In this document: piece after piece, positions 46,679 through 57,500 of the stretch
How positions within the stretch are numbered: the stretch's first letter is position 1
How the letters are laid out: each line of letters begins with the position of its first letter
Assembly: GCA_004431415.1 (NCBI GenBank)
Contig: QPMI01000477.1
Location: 558,001-622,000 of the forward strand
Length of the DNA stretch: 64,000 nt
Direction: 5' to 3'
Origin: Cyanophora paradoxa
Taxonomy: Eukaryota > Glaucocystophyceae > Cyanophorales > Cyanophoraceae
Program-made: the position numbers and the translations under genes
The notes under the pieces: model-generated
What the model was told of the DNA's origin: nothing
The model's database searches: none
What the model saw: only the letters and a program-made list of their open reading frames with translations

Positions 46679-47688
46679 ATGCCTGTGGATTACATCGAAG
46701 TGAGCTCTTTCAATACAATTTCGGGAGATGGACCAACTTCGAGTTTTATTGCTCGCCTCCCCAGCACCTATGAATTTGTGAGAGCAGTAAGACTGGTTTC
46801 AGCAGAATTCTATAACAGCATTCCCATGGTGAGTGGTGAAACCAAAGTAGGAGATGTGACAATAGATAATGCAATCTACCTTTATTGGTCTGAATATTAT
46901 TCTGGTGCAGGAAGCACTGGTATTCCAACTGATCGACCTGCTGCCGATTATGAGCAATGGAAGCACATTGTGATAAGTCGCAGCACACCCATTCAAAACC
47001 ACCAACAACTGGTGAATGTAATTAACTCCAAACTTGCATTGAGAGAGCCACCAGTAGCAATTCGCTGTAAATGGGATGATACACTGAAACGAGTAATATT
47101 CCATTCCACCATACCGTTTTACCTGGCTTTCTCAACTGCAATAAACCCAACCCAGGCGCAGATTCAGAGGTTTTGAGTTCTGCTCGACTGCTTGGTCTTG
47201 ATCCTGGGAGATATGGTAACACCCCAATCCAATCACAAGTTTATAATACTCTGACTGATGGTATCTTTACTGGGTCGATGGTGCATGGTATCATATCTTC
47301 ATTTGAACCTGAAAAGACCAGGGATAGTGTTCTGTTTGTGAGAGTAAAGGAGTTGGGTGATCTGGTTCAATGTGGTGATGGTCTCCTCACTGGATATTTC
47401 CACAAAATCGTTGTTCCAGATAAAGATTATGGTGAGCATGTCGTTTATAATTCGACAGAAGCCCATCCGATTTATAAATACTATAACAAGAATCTGGGAC
47501 TTTCCACATTTTCGGTTGATATTGTGAATGCAGTTAATGAACCAATTGATTTCGAGGGTCAACCTGTCCACCTCACCTTCGAAATTCGATATGGTGATGA
47601 ACCTGCTGGTGATCCTGTGTACGAATACTTCAAGAGGAGAATGGCGGAAACACATCCATCTTATCCTGTTATTGCGAATTTTGCGTAA
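46679..47688 (+). CDS. Capsid-associated (minor capsid/penton-like) protein B, one frame break
   Basis: ATG at 46679 (MPVDYIEVSSFNTISGDG) runs to a TGA at 47174-47176 after AQIQRF. The next frame continues directly with SSARLLGLDPGRYG to 47688. One missing T in the TTTT run at 47171-47174 accounts for the break. Joined length would be about 337 aa. The end strand STFSVDIVNAVNEPIDFEG resembles the closing strand of the paralog on the other side of the 28-bp intergenic region. Position just upstream of the MCP and beta-rich sequence suggest a virion vertex or minor capsid protein. Function is inferred from context. Confidence 0.55.
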
Positions 47689-47714
47689 AATCAAGGATCA
47701 TTGGTGAATTTTTT

Positions 47715-49115
47715 ATGTTGCAGTATAATAAAAGAGATAATCATGGATATTACTTCGACCCTCCAACGTCTTTCTCTGAAAGAAGCTCTAACAACCCGGA
47801 AGAAGCCAAGGCGTTCTTCTTGGACAACTCTCTCATGCTTGGTCTTGAATCCAAGTCGAAGCCAGTTCTTGTTGTTGTGAACCCAAGCAACACTTTCGAG
47901 AATAATGCTGGAAATCGCATTTCTTTCAAGCTCCCTCGCTACAATTTCTGTGGAAAACTCGAACTTGCGTTTGACCTTCCAGCTGTCACTTTTGCTGGTG
48001 ATACCGACCTTGTTCGCAATGGATACGTTCGCCCAGTTGGTGCTCTTGTCTCTCGACTTGAAATTACCTATGGATCTTACACCTTCCATGTGCCTTCTGA
48101 TTTCCTTGCTCATTTCCCTCTTATCTATTACAGTGAGGATCAACTCGCCAAGAAGAAGCGTTCAATGGGAATGGTTCATGGTATCCCTGCCCATGGAACC
48201 AACCGACTTGGTGGGTCATTTTTCACTGAAATCCCAGTCCCATGGCTAAACCACTACCTACCTCTTGGTGCTCTCTCAGGAGAAATGGTGGTAACTGTCT
48301 GGTTCAAGGATGCTGGAAAGGGTTATGTTGAGACTTCTTATGGTGGTCGTGCTCTTCCTGTTGTTGGTGGAACAGCTGCTGATAAGACAGAGGATGATGG
48401 ACTTGGTGCTACTGCTAATGCTACTCTTGCCCATGTTGGTCAACAAATCACCACTTTTGGAATTGGTGCAACAACAACCCCCGAAATTAAAGTCACTTCT
48501 CCTCGTCTTTACATGCATGCTATTAATGTTTCTGATGAACTGTTTGCTACTGTCATTGAGAAGGTGAAGACCACTGGTATGGCTATTCCTGCTCTGGATA
48601 TTGGTTTTGTTGACAGTGTCAATTTTGCTGCAAAAGGCAATGCTCAACCAAATCGTATTAACCTGTCACAGATCTCTGGTCTTGTCTATGGTCTTCTTGT
48701 TTCAGTTCGTGATGCCGCAGGTATTGATGGTTTCAATGGTTCCCACAGTGTCCTAAAAACGCATGCTAACTCAAAAGACATTACTTTCACTGTTGAAATT
48801 AATGGTCAACGTCTCTATGCTACTGAGCCCATCCCTCTCCTCAAAGGTGCCGAATTAATTGCGGATGCCTTCAAGTGCTCAAATATGGACAAGGTTGCAG
48901 ACAAATATGTCCTCAGTGGTCTACCATTCTGTGTTGATGGAGAGAAAGCGATTCGCAACATTGCCCAGTCTGGCTATGTTGATCTCACGAACTCCTCCTC
49001 CTCTTTCCTCACTCTATACATGCCTTCTGACCAGACAATCACAGTTAATGTTCGTGCTCTCATGCACAGTTTCATTATTGTTGACAAAGATGGGCTCCGA
49101 CGAATTAATCTGTAA
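47715..49115 (+). CDS. Probable major capsid protein (double jelly-roll type)
   Basis: 466 aa, the usual size range for Polinton-like major capsid proteins. Sequence is rich in beta strands and turns (NPSNTFENNAGNRISFKLPR, LVSRLEITYGSYTFHVPSDF, GEMVVTVWFKDAGKG) and ends in a strand-turn-strand tail, VNVRALMHSFIIVDKDGLRR. No enzymatic motif. It lies between the minor-capsid-like gene and the packaging ATPase, the conserved morphogenesis order of these viruses. The frame is intact and codon use matches the other element genes. The double jelly-roll assignment is inferred; a structure prediction would settle it. Confidence 0.68.
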   Translation: MLQYNKRDNHGYYFDPPTSFSERSSNNPEEAKAFFLDNSLMLGLESKSKPVLVVVNPSNTFENNAGNRISFKLPRYNFCGKLELAFDLPAVTFAGDTDLVRNGYVRPVGALVSRLEITYGSYTFHVPSDFLAHFPLIYYSEDQLAKKKRSMGMVHGIPAHGTNRLGGSFFTEIPVPWLNHYLPLGALSGEMVVTVWFKDAGKGYVETSYGGRALPVVGGTAADKTEDDGLGATANATLAHVGQQITTFGIGATTTPEIKVTSPRLYMHAINVSDELFATVIEKVKTTGMAIPALDIGFVDSVNFAAKGNAQPNRINLSQISGLVYGLLVSVRDAAGIDGFNGSHSVLKTHANSKDITFTVEINGQRLYATEPIPLLKGAELIADAFKCSNMDKVADKYVLSGLPFCVDGEKAIRNIAQSGYVDLTNSSSSFLTLYMPSDQTITVNVRALMHSFIIVDKDGLRRINL

Positions 49116-49177
49116 AACCATTATCAGTAACGTTTCGTTATTTTTATCTATCTTTAATAAGAAAGATCTACTACGCC

Positions 49178-49936
49178 ATGTCTGACGTTCCCGAATTTAA
49201 TGCTGCTGAGATGATTAAACCCCCTTTTCGCGTATTAGCAATCGGAAAAAGCGCGACGGGCAAGTCAGAAGCCGTAAAATATTGGCTAAAACAACTTCAC
49301 GATGCGAAAAAGTTAGATGTTGTTCTTGTTATAAGTGGGACATCATTCAATCATTTTTGGGATGATGTTGCAACATTACAGCTCGGTAAATGGGATGCGC
49401 CTTACATCGCTAAACTTCTCGATGAAAGACAAGAGAAAATTGAGAAAGGAGAACCCGTTAATCAATTATGTGTTGTTCTCGATGATCTTATAGACAATGA
49501 GATTGTAGACCTTACCCGTGATAAAATTATTGGATCTCTGTATTCGCGCGGCCGCCACTCGGCGATTACAATTTTCTGCATAACTCAGAAACTGCGTAAG
49601 GTTTCTTCAACCATTCGCGTCAATTCGGATTATGCAATGTTCCTCAGTGCCGCCAATCGCAAAGAACTGGAAGCCATTGAAGAAGAATACAATATCATGC
49701 GGGATAAAGACGCTTTCTATAAGATGTTTGAGGAATACGTTCACTCCTATCAGTTTCTCATTTGGAGTTCTGCGAATTATTCGGTGGAATACTACGTTGA
49801 TAAAGCGGAACTCGTTAAAGACTTTAAGTTTCCTCGGTTCCACAGGAAGCCCAAAAAGAAAGAGGACGAATTACCACCTCCACAGAAAGAGGAAGCCCCA
49901 AAGAGGTCAAGAGTGGTGTTCATTCGAATAAACTGA
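49178..49936 (+). CDS. A32-type genome packaging ATPase
   Basis: 252 aa. Walker A AIGKSATGKSE lies at about residues 21-31 (FRVLAIGKSATGKSEAVKYW) and Walker B LCVVLDDL near residue 106. A Gln-containing sensor follows (ITIFCITQKLRKVSS), then SDYAMFLSAANRKE. This is the FtsK/HerA-like packaging ATPase of Polintons, virophages and NCLDVs, which pumps DNA into capsids. The C-terminus is Lys/Pro-rich (RKPKKKEDELPPP). Upstream lies an AT-rich stretch with CTTTAATAAG. The gene directly follows the MCP and is intact. Confidence 0.88.
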   Translation: MSDVPEFNAAEMIKPPFRVLAIGKSATGKSEAVKYWLKQLHDAKKLDVVLVISGTSFNHFWDDVATLQLGKWDAPYIAKLLDERQEKIEKGEPVNQLCVVLDDLIDNEIVDLTRDKIIGSLYSRGRHSAITIFCITQKLRKVSSTIRVNSDYAMFLSAANRKELEAIEEEYNIMRDKDAFYKMFEEYVHSYQFLIWSSANYSVEYYVDKAELVKDFKFPRFHRKPKKKEDELPPPQKEEAPKRSRVVFIRIN

Positions 49937-49987
49937 TGCGATATAAGAGAGGTTTATAAAATAATCTCTGCTTCTAATAAATATACA

Positions 49988-50722
49988 ATGCCTTCCAAAC
50001 GCAAAGTTGGTGTTCCTGCTGGTGCTATGTCATATTCTGCATCCTCTGGAACCGGTTCTATTAACACAGAGCCCATGAAATTCAATGGTGTCAATGAAGT
50101 TAAAGCATCACAGCAACAAGAAGATCCCCTCAATGCTGCTTACGAAGAATCACCAGATGATAAAGCTCCCCAAGCTTCCACAAGTGACCAGTTGAATATT
50201 TCGCCCGAAACCTCTAAGATGAAGGCAGTTGGTGAAGGTGCTCGTCGAATTATTGGTGCTGCTGATGACAAAGGACTGGGTCTCCAAGATCTGTCCCTTG
50301 CTCGCAAAGGTGAAGGTGTCTCCAAGGAATCAGACAAGGTAATTCAATCCATGGCTGGTGAGGTGACCTACAAGGTCGCACCTACACAGAATATCCACCG
50401 AATTCCCAAAGCCCAATGGGACGAAATGACTGCGAAACTGAAAGATCTGGAAGCGAAATCCAGTGCTCTTGAACAGTATGTCTCTGAGAAGAAAGAGAGA
50501 GCGAAATTAAAGGAGATGCTGCGAAAGGAGGTGTATAGAATGGGAATCACTGGTCTCCCAGATAAGCAATTCATTGGTAAGAAAGAGACTCAAATTGATG
50601 AGCAGGCAGTTGATGAGATGAAGACCAAAACCCAAAAGGGCACCATTGAACCTGGTGCTACCAAATCAGAGGTCGATAAAGGTGTTGCCCCAACAGTATA
50701 TAAACGACGAGTATGGCTTTAA
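49988..50722 (+). CDS. Viral structural-type protein, 244 aa, unknown
   Basis: The N-terminal half is low-complexity and Ser/Gly/Gln-rich; a coiled-coil-like helix (MTAKLKDLEAKSSALEQYV, then KKERAKLKEMLRKEVYRMG) occupies about residues 138-185. The tail is Lys/Thr-rich, ending PTVYKRRVWL. No signal peptide or membrane segment. It is preceded by TTCTAATAAATATACA just before the ATG. Position in the morphogenesis block suggests a virion or scaffolding protein. I do not recognise a family. Confidence 0.5.
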   Translation: MPSKRKVGVPAGAMSYSASSGTGSINTEPMKFNGVNEVKASQQQEDPLNAAYEESPDDKAPQASTSDQLNISPETSKMKAVGEGARRIIGAADDKGLGLQDLSLARKGEGVSKESDKVIQSMAGEVTYKVAPTQNIHRIPKAQWDEMTAKLKDLEAKSSALEQYVSEKKERAKLKEMLRKEVYRMGITGLPDKQFIGKKETQIDEQAVDEMKTKTQKGTIEPGATKSEVDKGVAPTVYKRRVWL

Positions 50723-50749
50723 TTATCTCGCATTAAGAGAGAGAGCATC

Positions 50750-50983
50750 ATGGATTTCTTGCGAAAAATCATAGAGATGTTTAATCTCCACATTGTGAGC
50801 AATTGTCACAGTGGCTGCTGTGAAACCAAAGTCGAAATCGAATTCTCTGACACTGAAAGTCATGGATCTGGTGGTAGGCGATTATCCACAGACTCGGTTG
50901 ATTTCGAGGAGCATATTAAGACAGAGACAGTGAGGCGACGCTCTGTATCTTTCACAGATCCGAAATTAAATCTCGGTAATTAA
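50750..50983 (+). CDS. Small viral protein, 77 aa, unknown
   Basis: Starts MDFLRKIIEMFNLHIVSNCH with a short amphipathic helix and Cys/His residues (NCHSGCCETK), then acidic and Ser/Arg-rich sequence (RRRSVSFTDP). It is preceded by CGCATTAAGAGAGAGAGC, similar to motifs before other element genes. Function unknown. Confidence 0.45.
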   Translation: MDFLRKIIEMFNLHIVSNCHSGCCETKVEIEFSDTESHGSGGRRLSTDSVDFEEHIKTETVRRRSVSFTDPKLNLGN

Positions 50984-50989
50984 TATCGA

Positions 50990-51103
50990 ATGCTCAGTCT
51001 CTCTGAGATCTATGCTATCCTGGACAGGAAATCCGCTGAATATGCAACAGAAGACGCAATAAAAAAGCGTAGACAGGAACTGGTCTCGATCTGCAAAAAA
51101 TGA
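50990..51103 (+). CDS. Candidate micro-ORF, 37 aa
   Basis: ATG at 50990 encodes MLSLSEIYAILDRKSAEY followed by a basic helix ending SICKK, stop 51101-51103. It fills the gap between two small genes and is helix-forming, but has no recognised homolog. It could be noncoding. Confidence 0.25.
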   Translation: MLSLSEIYAILDRKSAEYATEDAIKKRRQELVSICKK

Positions 51104-51184
51104 CAAGGGATTTAAGGGTAAGGTGTGTTTGATTGGTGAACCCGGACAAATTATTTTCTCGTCCAAATATAAGGAACATATCAA

Positions 51185-51412
51185 ATGGAAACTGAATCTG
51201 TGGTCGAATTCGAACTTGCAATGAGCGAAATGGATCCCAATGAGAGGAAAAGGTTGTATGACCGCTTGTATTTCCAGAAACGCTATCAAGATGAGGAGTT
51301 TCGTGAATTATATCGTAAAAAGGCACTGGAACGATATTATCGCAGGAAAGCTGCTGAGATGGATCCCAATAATCCAGTAAAACGCCCAGTTGGTCGTCCC
51401 AGGAAATACTGA
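51185..51412 (+). CDS. Small basic protein with C-terminal AT-hook
   Basis: 75 aa. A charged helix (DPNERKRLYDRLYFQKRYQD, LERYYRRKAAEM) is followed by KRPVGRPRKY at the extreme C-terminus, whose GRPRK core is a classic AT-hook binding AT-rich minor groove. It is likely a DNA-binding accessory or architectural protein. Note the NRGRKSKY end of the small gene at the far side of the element (63359-63616). Confidence 0.6.
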   Translation: METESVVEFELAMSEMDPNERKRLYDRLYFQKRYQDEEFRELYRKKALERYYRRKAAEMDPNNPVKRPVGRPRKY

Positions 51413-51606
51413 ACCGCCCCCAAAGTCCCAAATATCCGCTGAATCCTTTTTGTTACCATGATCAATCGACTTTTCGATGGATCATTACCATATATCGAGC
51501 GCCAATCGGAGAACCCAAAGGTATTTAAAGGTTAGCCGCCAAAAAATGACAAGGATCCGGAGAAATTAATTTCTCCATTAAGGATAAGAAGCACCCGATT
51601 GTTGAA

Positions 51607-53970
51607 ATGAACGCTGCCGCCAAGAAATCCCTGAAACGCCTTGTTGAATGGCTTCGTGAAGACGATGTCCTGTCTGAGAATATCGTAATTCCTGTTGATC
51701 CTGATACCAAAAAACCCCTTTTCGCTCATAAAGACGGAACCTGGGATTGGGATAAATTCGATGAAGCCCTGAAATCCGGTAAATATACTGCTTGGGGCAT
51801 TCTCGCTCGTAATATCCTGGTAATTGACTTCGACCAAGAGGAGGATTTCGCCAAATTCGAGGAGCAATTCCCTGATGATTTCGGTGGTGTTAATCCTCTT
51901 GCTAAAACCAAAAAAGGATATCATGCATTCTTCGCTCGACCTGCTGAATTCGACACCATTAAGATCTGGGATAAAGCGGGTGCATTCAAAGGAAACCCCA
52001 AGATCGACTGCAAAACGATTGCATCCACTGGGACTGCTGGGGTGATTAATGTTTGCCCCAGTCCCAACAAAACATGGATCAGAGAGCCATGGGCATCTGA
52101 GTGTGAGTTAAATGAACCCACTGCTGAGTTGCAAAAGTGGATTGTTGAAAACTACGAATTCCCCAAAGGTGCACATTCTTATTATGCAAGGTGCGCTGAG
52201 GAGAATTTGCAGAAACATATTCTTTCTAAACTCGAAGAATTCGGTTTCATCTTGCCCACAATCATCAATGAGACCAAGATGGGATACAATTTCACTGCTG
52301 AGAACAAAGGTTTGGTCTGTCCCTGCTGCAAGGGAAGCCATGACTCGAACAATTGGTATATTGTTCAAGGGAAGGAGAAGGACAAATATATTGTTTCGAG
52401 TTACAGTGCAAACTGCAAGAAGCGACTTATCACAATTCGTGTGAAGGAAGAGACAGATGCGAATATCGAAAATCTGATTGATCGGTCTGCTGGATCTGAT
52501 GGTGCCCATTATGATGTTGCACAGGTTGCCTATCTTGTTCTGCAAGACAAATACAAGTATTCCAACAAGACCTGGTTCAAGTTCAATGATGTATGTGGGA
52601 TTTGGGAGATGGATGAAACTGGGAAGCGAATCTTTCTCTGTTTGAGCTGCAAGGTCTGTCCAGTTTATCTTCAACGTTCTGTTCAACTCGCACAGAGAGC
52701 TCTTCGTGATGAAGAGAACCGCAATTCCTTGGAGGAAAGGTCAAAGATTCTGCTGGGAATTGCTAAGAGCCTCAAACAGACTACATACAGAACTGCACTT
52801 ATGTCTGATCTTTCAGTTCTGTTCAGTGACAAGACCTTTTTCGAGAGACTTGATACTGTTCCCAACATCATTGGGTTCACAAATGGTGTGTTTGACTTGA
52901 ACTCCATGACTTTTCGAAAGGGACTCCCAGATGATATGGTGAGCAAGACTGTCGGCTACGATTATACCACAGAAATCGACCAAGAGAAGGTTGCAAAGAT
53001 TAAATCCATCTATGCAGACATTATTGAATCGGATACAGACCGCGAATTCATGCTGGGATTAATCGCCTATGCCCTGAGTGGTTTGACAGAAAATCAGAGA
53101 TACACTTGCTGGACTGGAATTGGAGCAAATGGGAAATCACTGCTCCAAGAGTTGGTGAAAGACACATTTGGTGAGTATTATGGGTCACTGGACATGACAT
53201 ATTGGACTAAACCCAAGAAGAGTTCGTCAGAGGCTTCCCCAGAACTCGCTTGCATTCTTGGTAAACGAATTGTTTTCAGTAATGAAGCAGAAGATGGTGA
53301 TATGCTTCAACTGAACAAAATCAAACAGGTTACTGGTGGGAATGAGATGAAGGTTCGAGCTCTTTTCAAAGATCTTGTTACATTCATTCCCATGTTCCAG
53401 TTGTTCTTGTCCACAAATGACAACCTGGGAATCAGTAAACCAGATGCAGCAATCCAAAGGCGAATTATCTACTACCGATTCGAAAATGTCTTCAAGGTCG
53501 ATCCTCAGCCTGGTGAGAAGAAAGCAGACACCACTCTAATGCGCCTAATGAAGAATGATGACGATTATAAAATGGCGCATATGTCCATTCTCCTGGAAAT
53601 GTGGAGAACCCATTCTCTCAATGAATTCGTCACCAAACCACCCCAGTCCATTGTTGATCAAGGTGTTGAATATTTCAATGAGAATGACAAGATTGGAGAA
53701 TGGATTCGTGAGAGTTATGAACTCACCAAGAGTCAAGGGGATTTCGCCACAAGTGAGTCCATTATCAGTCACTTTAAGATGGATCACATGGGCAAATCTG
53801 ATGAGAAAATCACAGAATGCACTATCTTGAAGAGACTTCGCGAAGTCTTTAATGTGAAGGCTGAGAGAAAGCGAGTCAATGGTGTTCTTGCTCGTGGCTA
53901 CTTTGGGATCAAAAAGAAGCATAGTCGCAAGTTGGTGGATGACAGTGATGTTGAAGGTGGGGATGAGTAA
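51607..53970 (+). CDS. Primase-polymerase / SF3 helicase (D5-like)
   Basis: 787 aa. The N-terminal region (about residues 1-175) looks like an AEP primase-polymerase: WGILARNILVIDFDQEED supplies an acidic D-x-D pair, and IDCKTIASTGTAGV plus VCPSPNKTW match the later prim-pol strands. A zinc-binding segment follows (CPCCKGSH). The C-terminal SF3 helicase has Walker A CWTGIGANGKSLL (about residue 500), Walker B-type KRIVFSNEAEDGD, and motif C LFLSTNDN with a following Arg finger (AIQRRIIYYRF). Such fusions unwind and prime replicating DNA in virophages, Polinton-like viruses and NCLDVs. The frame is intact. It closes the plus-strand block; an inverted GTGACGCC hairpin lies just downstream. Confidence 0.85.
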   Translation: MNAAAKKSLKRLVEWLREDDVLSENIVIPVDPDTKKPLFAHKDGTWDWDKFDEALKSGKYTAWGILARNILVIDFDQEEDFAKFEEQFPDDFGGVNPLAKTKKGYHAFFARPAEFDTIKIWDKAGAFKGNPKIDCKTIASTGTAGVINVCPSPNKTWIREPWASECELNEPTAELQKWIVENYEFPKGAHSYYARCAEENLQKHILSKLEEFGFILPTIINETKMGYNFTAENKGLVCPCCKGSHDSNNWYIVQGKEKDKYIVSSYSANCKKRLITIRVKEETDANIENLIDRSAGSDGAHYDVAQVAYLVLQDKYKYSNKTWFKFNDVCGIWEMDETGKRIFLCLSCKVCPVYLQRSVQLAQRALRDEENRNSLEERSKILLGIAKSLKQTTYRTALMSDLSVLFSDKTFFERLDTVPNIIGFTNGVFDLNSMTFRKGLPDDMVSKTVGYDYTTEIDQEKVAKIKSIYADIIESDTDREFMLGLIAYALSGLTENQRYTCWTGIGANGKSLLQELVKDTFGEYYGSLDMTYWTKPKKSSSEASPELACILGKRIVFSNEAEDGDMLQLNKIKQVTGGNEMKVRALFKDLVTFIPMFQLFLSTNDNLGISKPDAAIQRRIIYYRFENVFKVDPQPGEKKADTTLMRLMKNDDDYKMAHMSILLEMWRTHSLNEFVTKPPQSIVDQGVEYFNENDKIGEWIRESYELTKSQGDFATSESIISHFKMDHMGKSDEKITECTILKRLREVFNVKAERKRVNGVLARGYFGIKKKHSRKLVDDSDVEGGDE

Positions 53971-54070
53971 ACAAAACAGAATCGATTCTAATACTGATTG
54001 AATTTCTTATTTTTTAAAAACCTTACTGTAAATGGTTTGTGTGACAGCTGTGACACCTTTTTAATTGAGT

Positions 54071-54171
54071 GTGACGCCTGTGACGCCTGTGACGCCTACT
54101 TTCAAACTTTTTAAAATTTCAAAAATCTACAAACCTCTGAAAACAGGTGTCACAGGCGTCACAGGCGTCAC
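54071..54171. repeat. GTGACGCC hairpin, copy 3, inverted
   Basis: Arms 54071-54096 and 54146-54171. The loop reads CTACTTTCAAACTTTTTAAA, the reverse complement of the loop in copies 1 and 2, so the whole unit is inverted relative to them. It lies between the primase-helicase stop and the next gene. Confidence 0.85.
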
Positions 54172-54323
54172 ACCCAATTAACCACAGACTCCCCCTGTGG
54201 GTCGATGACTTTTTCGATTCTTTATCGGACAATATAAAAACGTATCGTAAATCGGTGTGTTTTGACAAAAATTGACTGGCGATTTAAGGGATCGTTGCGT
54301 ATTTCACTTGACTTGGACAGAAA

Positions 54324-54590
54324 ATGGATTATTTTGATGAAATTCGGCAGCAGCTTGTCGAAAAGAATGATATTGCACAGGTGGCGGAATATATTGCAAA
54401 GATCAGAGCAATCAATGGTAGACCCTATCAAAAGAAGCGAGTGTATGCAAGCAGACTCGACACAGTAAATGTATATGTCCCAAAGGCACGAATGTGCGAA
54501 TTATCAGAACCTGAAAAATGGGAAATGCGTTTAAAACGCCCAAAAATAATATGTTCCCTTAAAGTAAAAGATGCCCCGCCAATCCAATAG
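54324..54590 (+). CDS. Small viral protein, 88 aa, unknown
   Basis: Starts MDYFDEIRQQLVEKNDIAQV (helical) and ends in a basic, Pro/Lys-rich tail (RLKRPKIICSLKVKDAPP). It overlaps the PolB start by 20 bp in another frame. The upstream sequence GGACAATATAAAAACG resembles a TATA box. The tight link to PolB makes a terminal-protein-like or accessory replication role conceivable, but this is only positional inference. Confidence 0.45.
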   Translation: MDYFDEIRQQLVEKNDIAQVAEYIAKIRAINGRPYQKKRVYASRLDTVNVYVPKARMCELSEPEKWEMRLKRPKIICSLKVKDAPPIQ

Positions 54591-57500
54591 AATCATCAAA
54601 GAGAAGAAAAACGAAATACTCGGTCTTTTAGGAACCCTTTTAGTCACTGGTGATATTACAGAATTCGAATATGATCGCCAGGCAGCAATCCTGGATAGGA
54701 GACCAAGGTTATCTCAACTCACAGAAATTACAAATCGCCTCTATGATCGTTTTGAGAAAATGGAGGAATTCAGGGATGAAGGTTTAAGGTTGGGAACAAT
54801 TGAACCCGAGATTGAGGATGGGGAAGCAATGAACAAAGCATATTCTTGGTTAACCTATCGAGCAAGAGGGGAGGTTATCCAAGATGGGATTGAATTCTTG
54901 GAGAGAATTGCACCCACTCTACCTCAGAGACTCAGACAGAAACTCCAAGACCTGAGAGCAATTAAAACTCGGTTGACCTTCATTTGTAAATTCACCAAAG
55001 TGAGTGATCCCAGGGTGTGGATCACGAAATTCATTTACAGTGATTACTTTGTCATCACAAGATCACGAAATATTGATGTTGAACTGCGAAATGCCCTTCA
55101 ATCCATGCAGGAGCAGATGATGCAGGTGGACAGTTACAGACTGGATCGCATTGAGATGCTGAGAGTGGTAATAATGTCTTATGCTCCTGTGGGTGGTTGC
55201 TTCTTCTCAACTCCTGAGTGGATTGGATCAAAGAGAGCAACTGTGAATGTCAAGAATATTGATGGTCAAGATTGCTTCAAGTATGCAATCTTGGCTTACC
55301 TGCACCGAAATGATATTAATAAACACAAGAGCAATGAACCCAGCCAGTATAGAAGATGGTTAAACGAACTCAATTTCGAAGGCATCCAGTTTCCAGTTGC
55401 CTGTGATGCAGAGGTTATTGATCGATTTGAGGAGCAGAACCCTGAACTGAGTATCAACATTTATGGTGCAGATAATCAAGCACAGTGTTTCTATCCTCTC
55501 CATCAATCCAGCAACCCGAGGAGAAAGACCAAGATCAACCTTTTATTAATCGAAAACGAAGAGGATGATAGAGGGCATTATATCACCATCATGTCTCTGA
55601 GTAGACTCCTGAAAACCACCTTTGATAAAGCCCATGATGGTCGCATTTATTACTGTGAGACCTGCCTGTCTCGTTTCAGAACTCAGGAGAAGCTGGACAT
55701 TCACTTAGAAGCCAATCGCTGCATTGATTGGAGGGAGAGCAAAGGTAAATGCCCGAAATCTGGAAGTCACATTGCATTTGGGCTTCAACACCTTCGCAAA
55801 ACTGTGTGGCTTCCCACTATCTGCTATGTAAAAATGGACAGTCACTCGGTTCCAATTGATGAGAACCGCAGTAAAAGAGAGGTCAAATCGGTTTCTTTAA
55901 CAGTTGTGATGGGGGATGAGGTGATCTCTCATTATTTCGAGGGATCAGATCCACTTGGTGCTCTGTTTACCACTCTCACAGAGATCAGACCCCAAGTAAT
56001 CCGCACTCTATTCACCAATATTCCAATGCACCCACTCACAGAGGAGCAGAAAGCAAAATACAAGATGACTAAACACTGTTATATCTGTGCTGAACGATTT
56101 ACCCATGAGAATTTCCCAGTGAGAGACCATTGTCATCAAACAGGCGCTTTTATTGGAAAAGCATGTCGGAACTGCAACCTCCACAGGAGAATCTCAAAGC
56201 AAACCAAAGTAGCAATTGTGGTGGATCACATGGATGAATGTGGACACGAAATATTCCGCAAAATTGCACAGCAAGATGATAAACTTCGTGTTGAGATTCT
56301 GAGCAAGAATTTCGACCAATACCTCTCCCTGCAATGGGGCATGTGGAAATTCATAGATGCTTCGCACTTCATGGACTTCCAGGCAGTGGATGCAAGTGAT
56401 CTAATGGGTAAATTCCAGACATTCCGAGAATTGGCGTTTTCCCAATATGGATTGGATCCTGCCCACTATGTTTCGGCTCCTGGATTATCCTGGGATGCAA
56501 TGCTCATTTACACCAGAGCAAAGATTGAGCAGATCAGTGATGTAGGGCAATACGAATTTATTGAGAGGGCAATTCGAGGTGGGTTTGCTACAATGCCTAC
56601 TCGATATGCAAAGGTGGAAAACCCAGATGACCATATAGTTCTCTTGGATGCAAATAATCTGTATGGTTATGCTCTCAGTCAAGAACTGCCCATTGGCGAT
56701 TTTCGATGGGAAGATGTCTCAGAGGCACTTAAAGAGACCCCAGGACGAAGTGCCTTCATTGAAGTTGACCTGGAATACCCACAAACTCTCACAGATCATT
56801 ACGATTTTCCACTTGTAGTGAATAAAGAGCATGTCACCACCGAAATGCTGGGTGGGTATCAAAGAAAGTTACTGGATATCACAGGTGAGAAGATAAGCAA
56901 AGACCCCAAACTCACAGCAACATTCTCACCCAAAAACAACTATGTGATTTCCCAACCTCTCTTGGTCTATCTTGTGAGCAAAGGTATTATAATCACGAAG
57001 GTTCACAGGGTTCTCTCATTTGCAACCTCTGCATTTATGAATAGTTATATTGATCTAAATACGAAATTGAGGCGCCAATCTATGTCCAGATTCGAGAGTG
57101 ACTTCTTTAAATTAATGAACAATGCAATCTATGGTAAATGCCTCGAATCATGCAGGGGTCGCTCTGTGGTAAAGATTGCAAACAGTGAGAAACTCTGCAA
57201 GAAATATGCTGCAAGTCCACTCATCAAGGCAACCAATGTATTAAACGAAAATGCTGTTGCCTTTGAGATGTATTCCAAGCATGTTCACTTAGATAAACCT
57301 GTTGCAATTGGTGCTTTCGTGCTGGATTTTGCGAAACTCCATAATAGCAGGTTCTTTTTTGATGTGGTGAGGAGAACTTGGGAAACAGCAGAGCTACTAT
57401 TCCATGATACAGATTCTTTCTGCCTACTGCTGCATACCAATGATCTAAATAATGAGATGAAGCGAATTTCTGAACACCTGGATTGCAGTAATTATGATCC

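Noticed and set aside
47165-47180. Programmed -1 frameshift in the capsid-associated gene
   Set aside because: No canonical slippery heptamer in the zero frame; TTTT length error or mutation is simpler.
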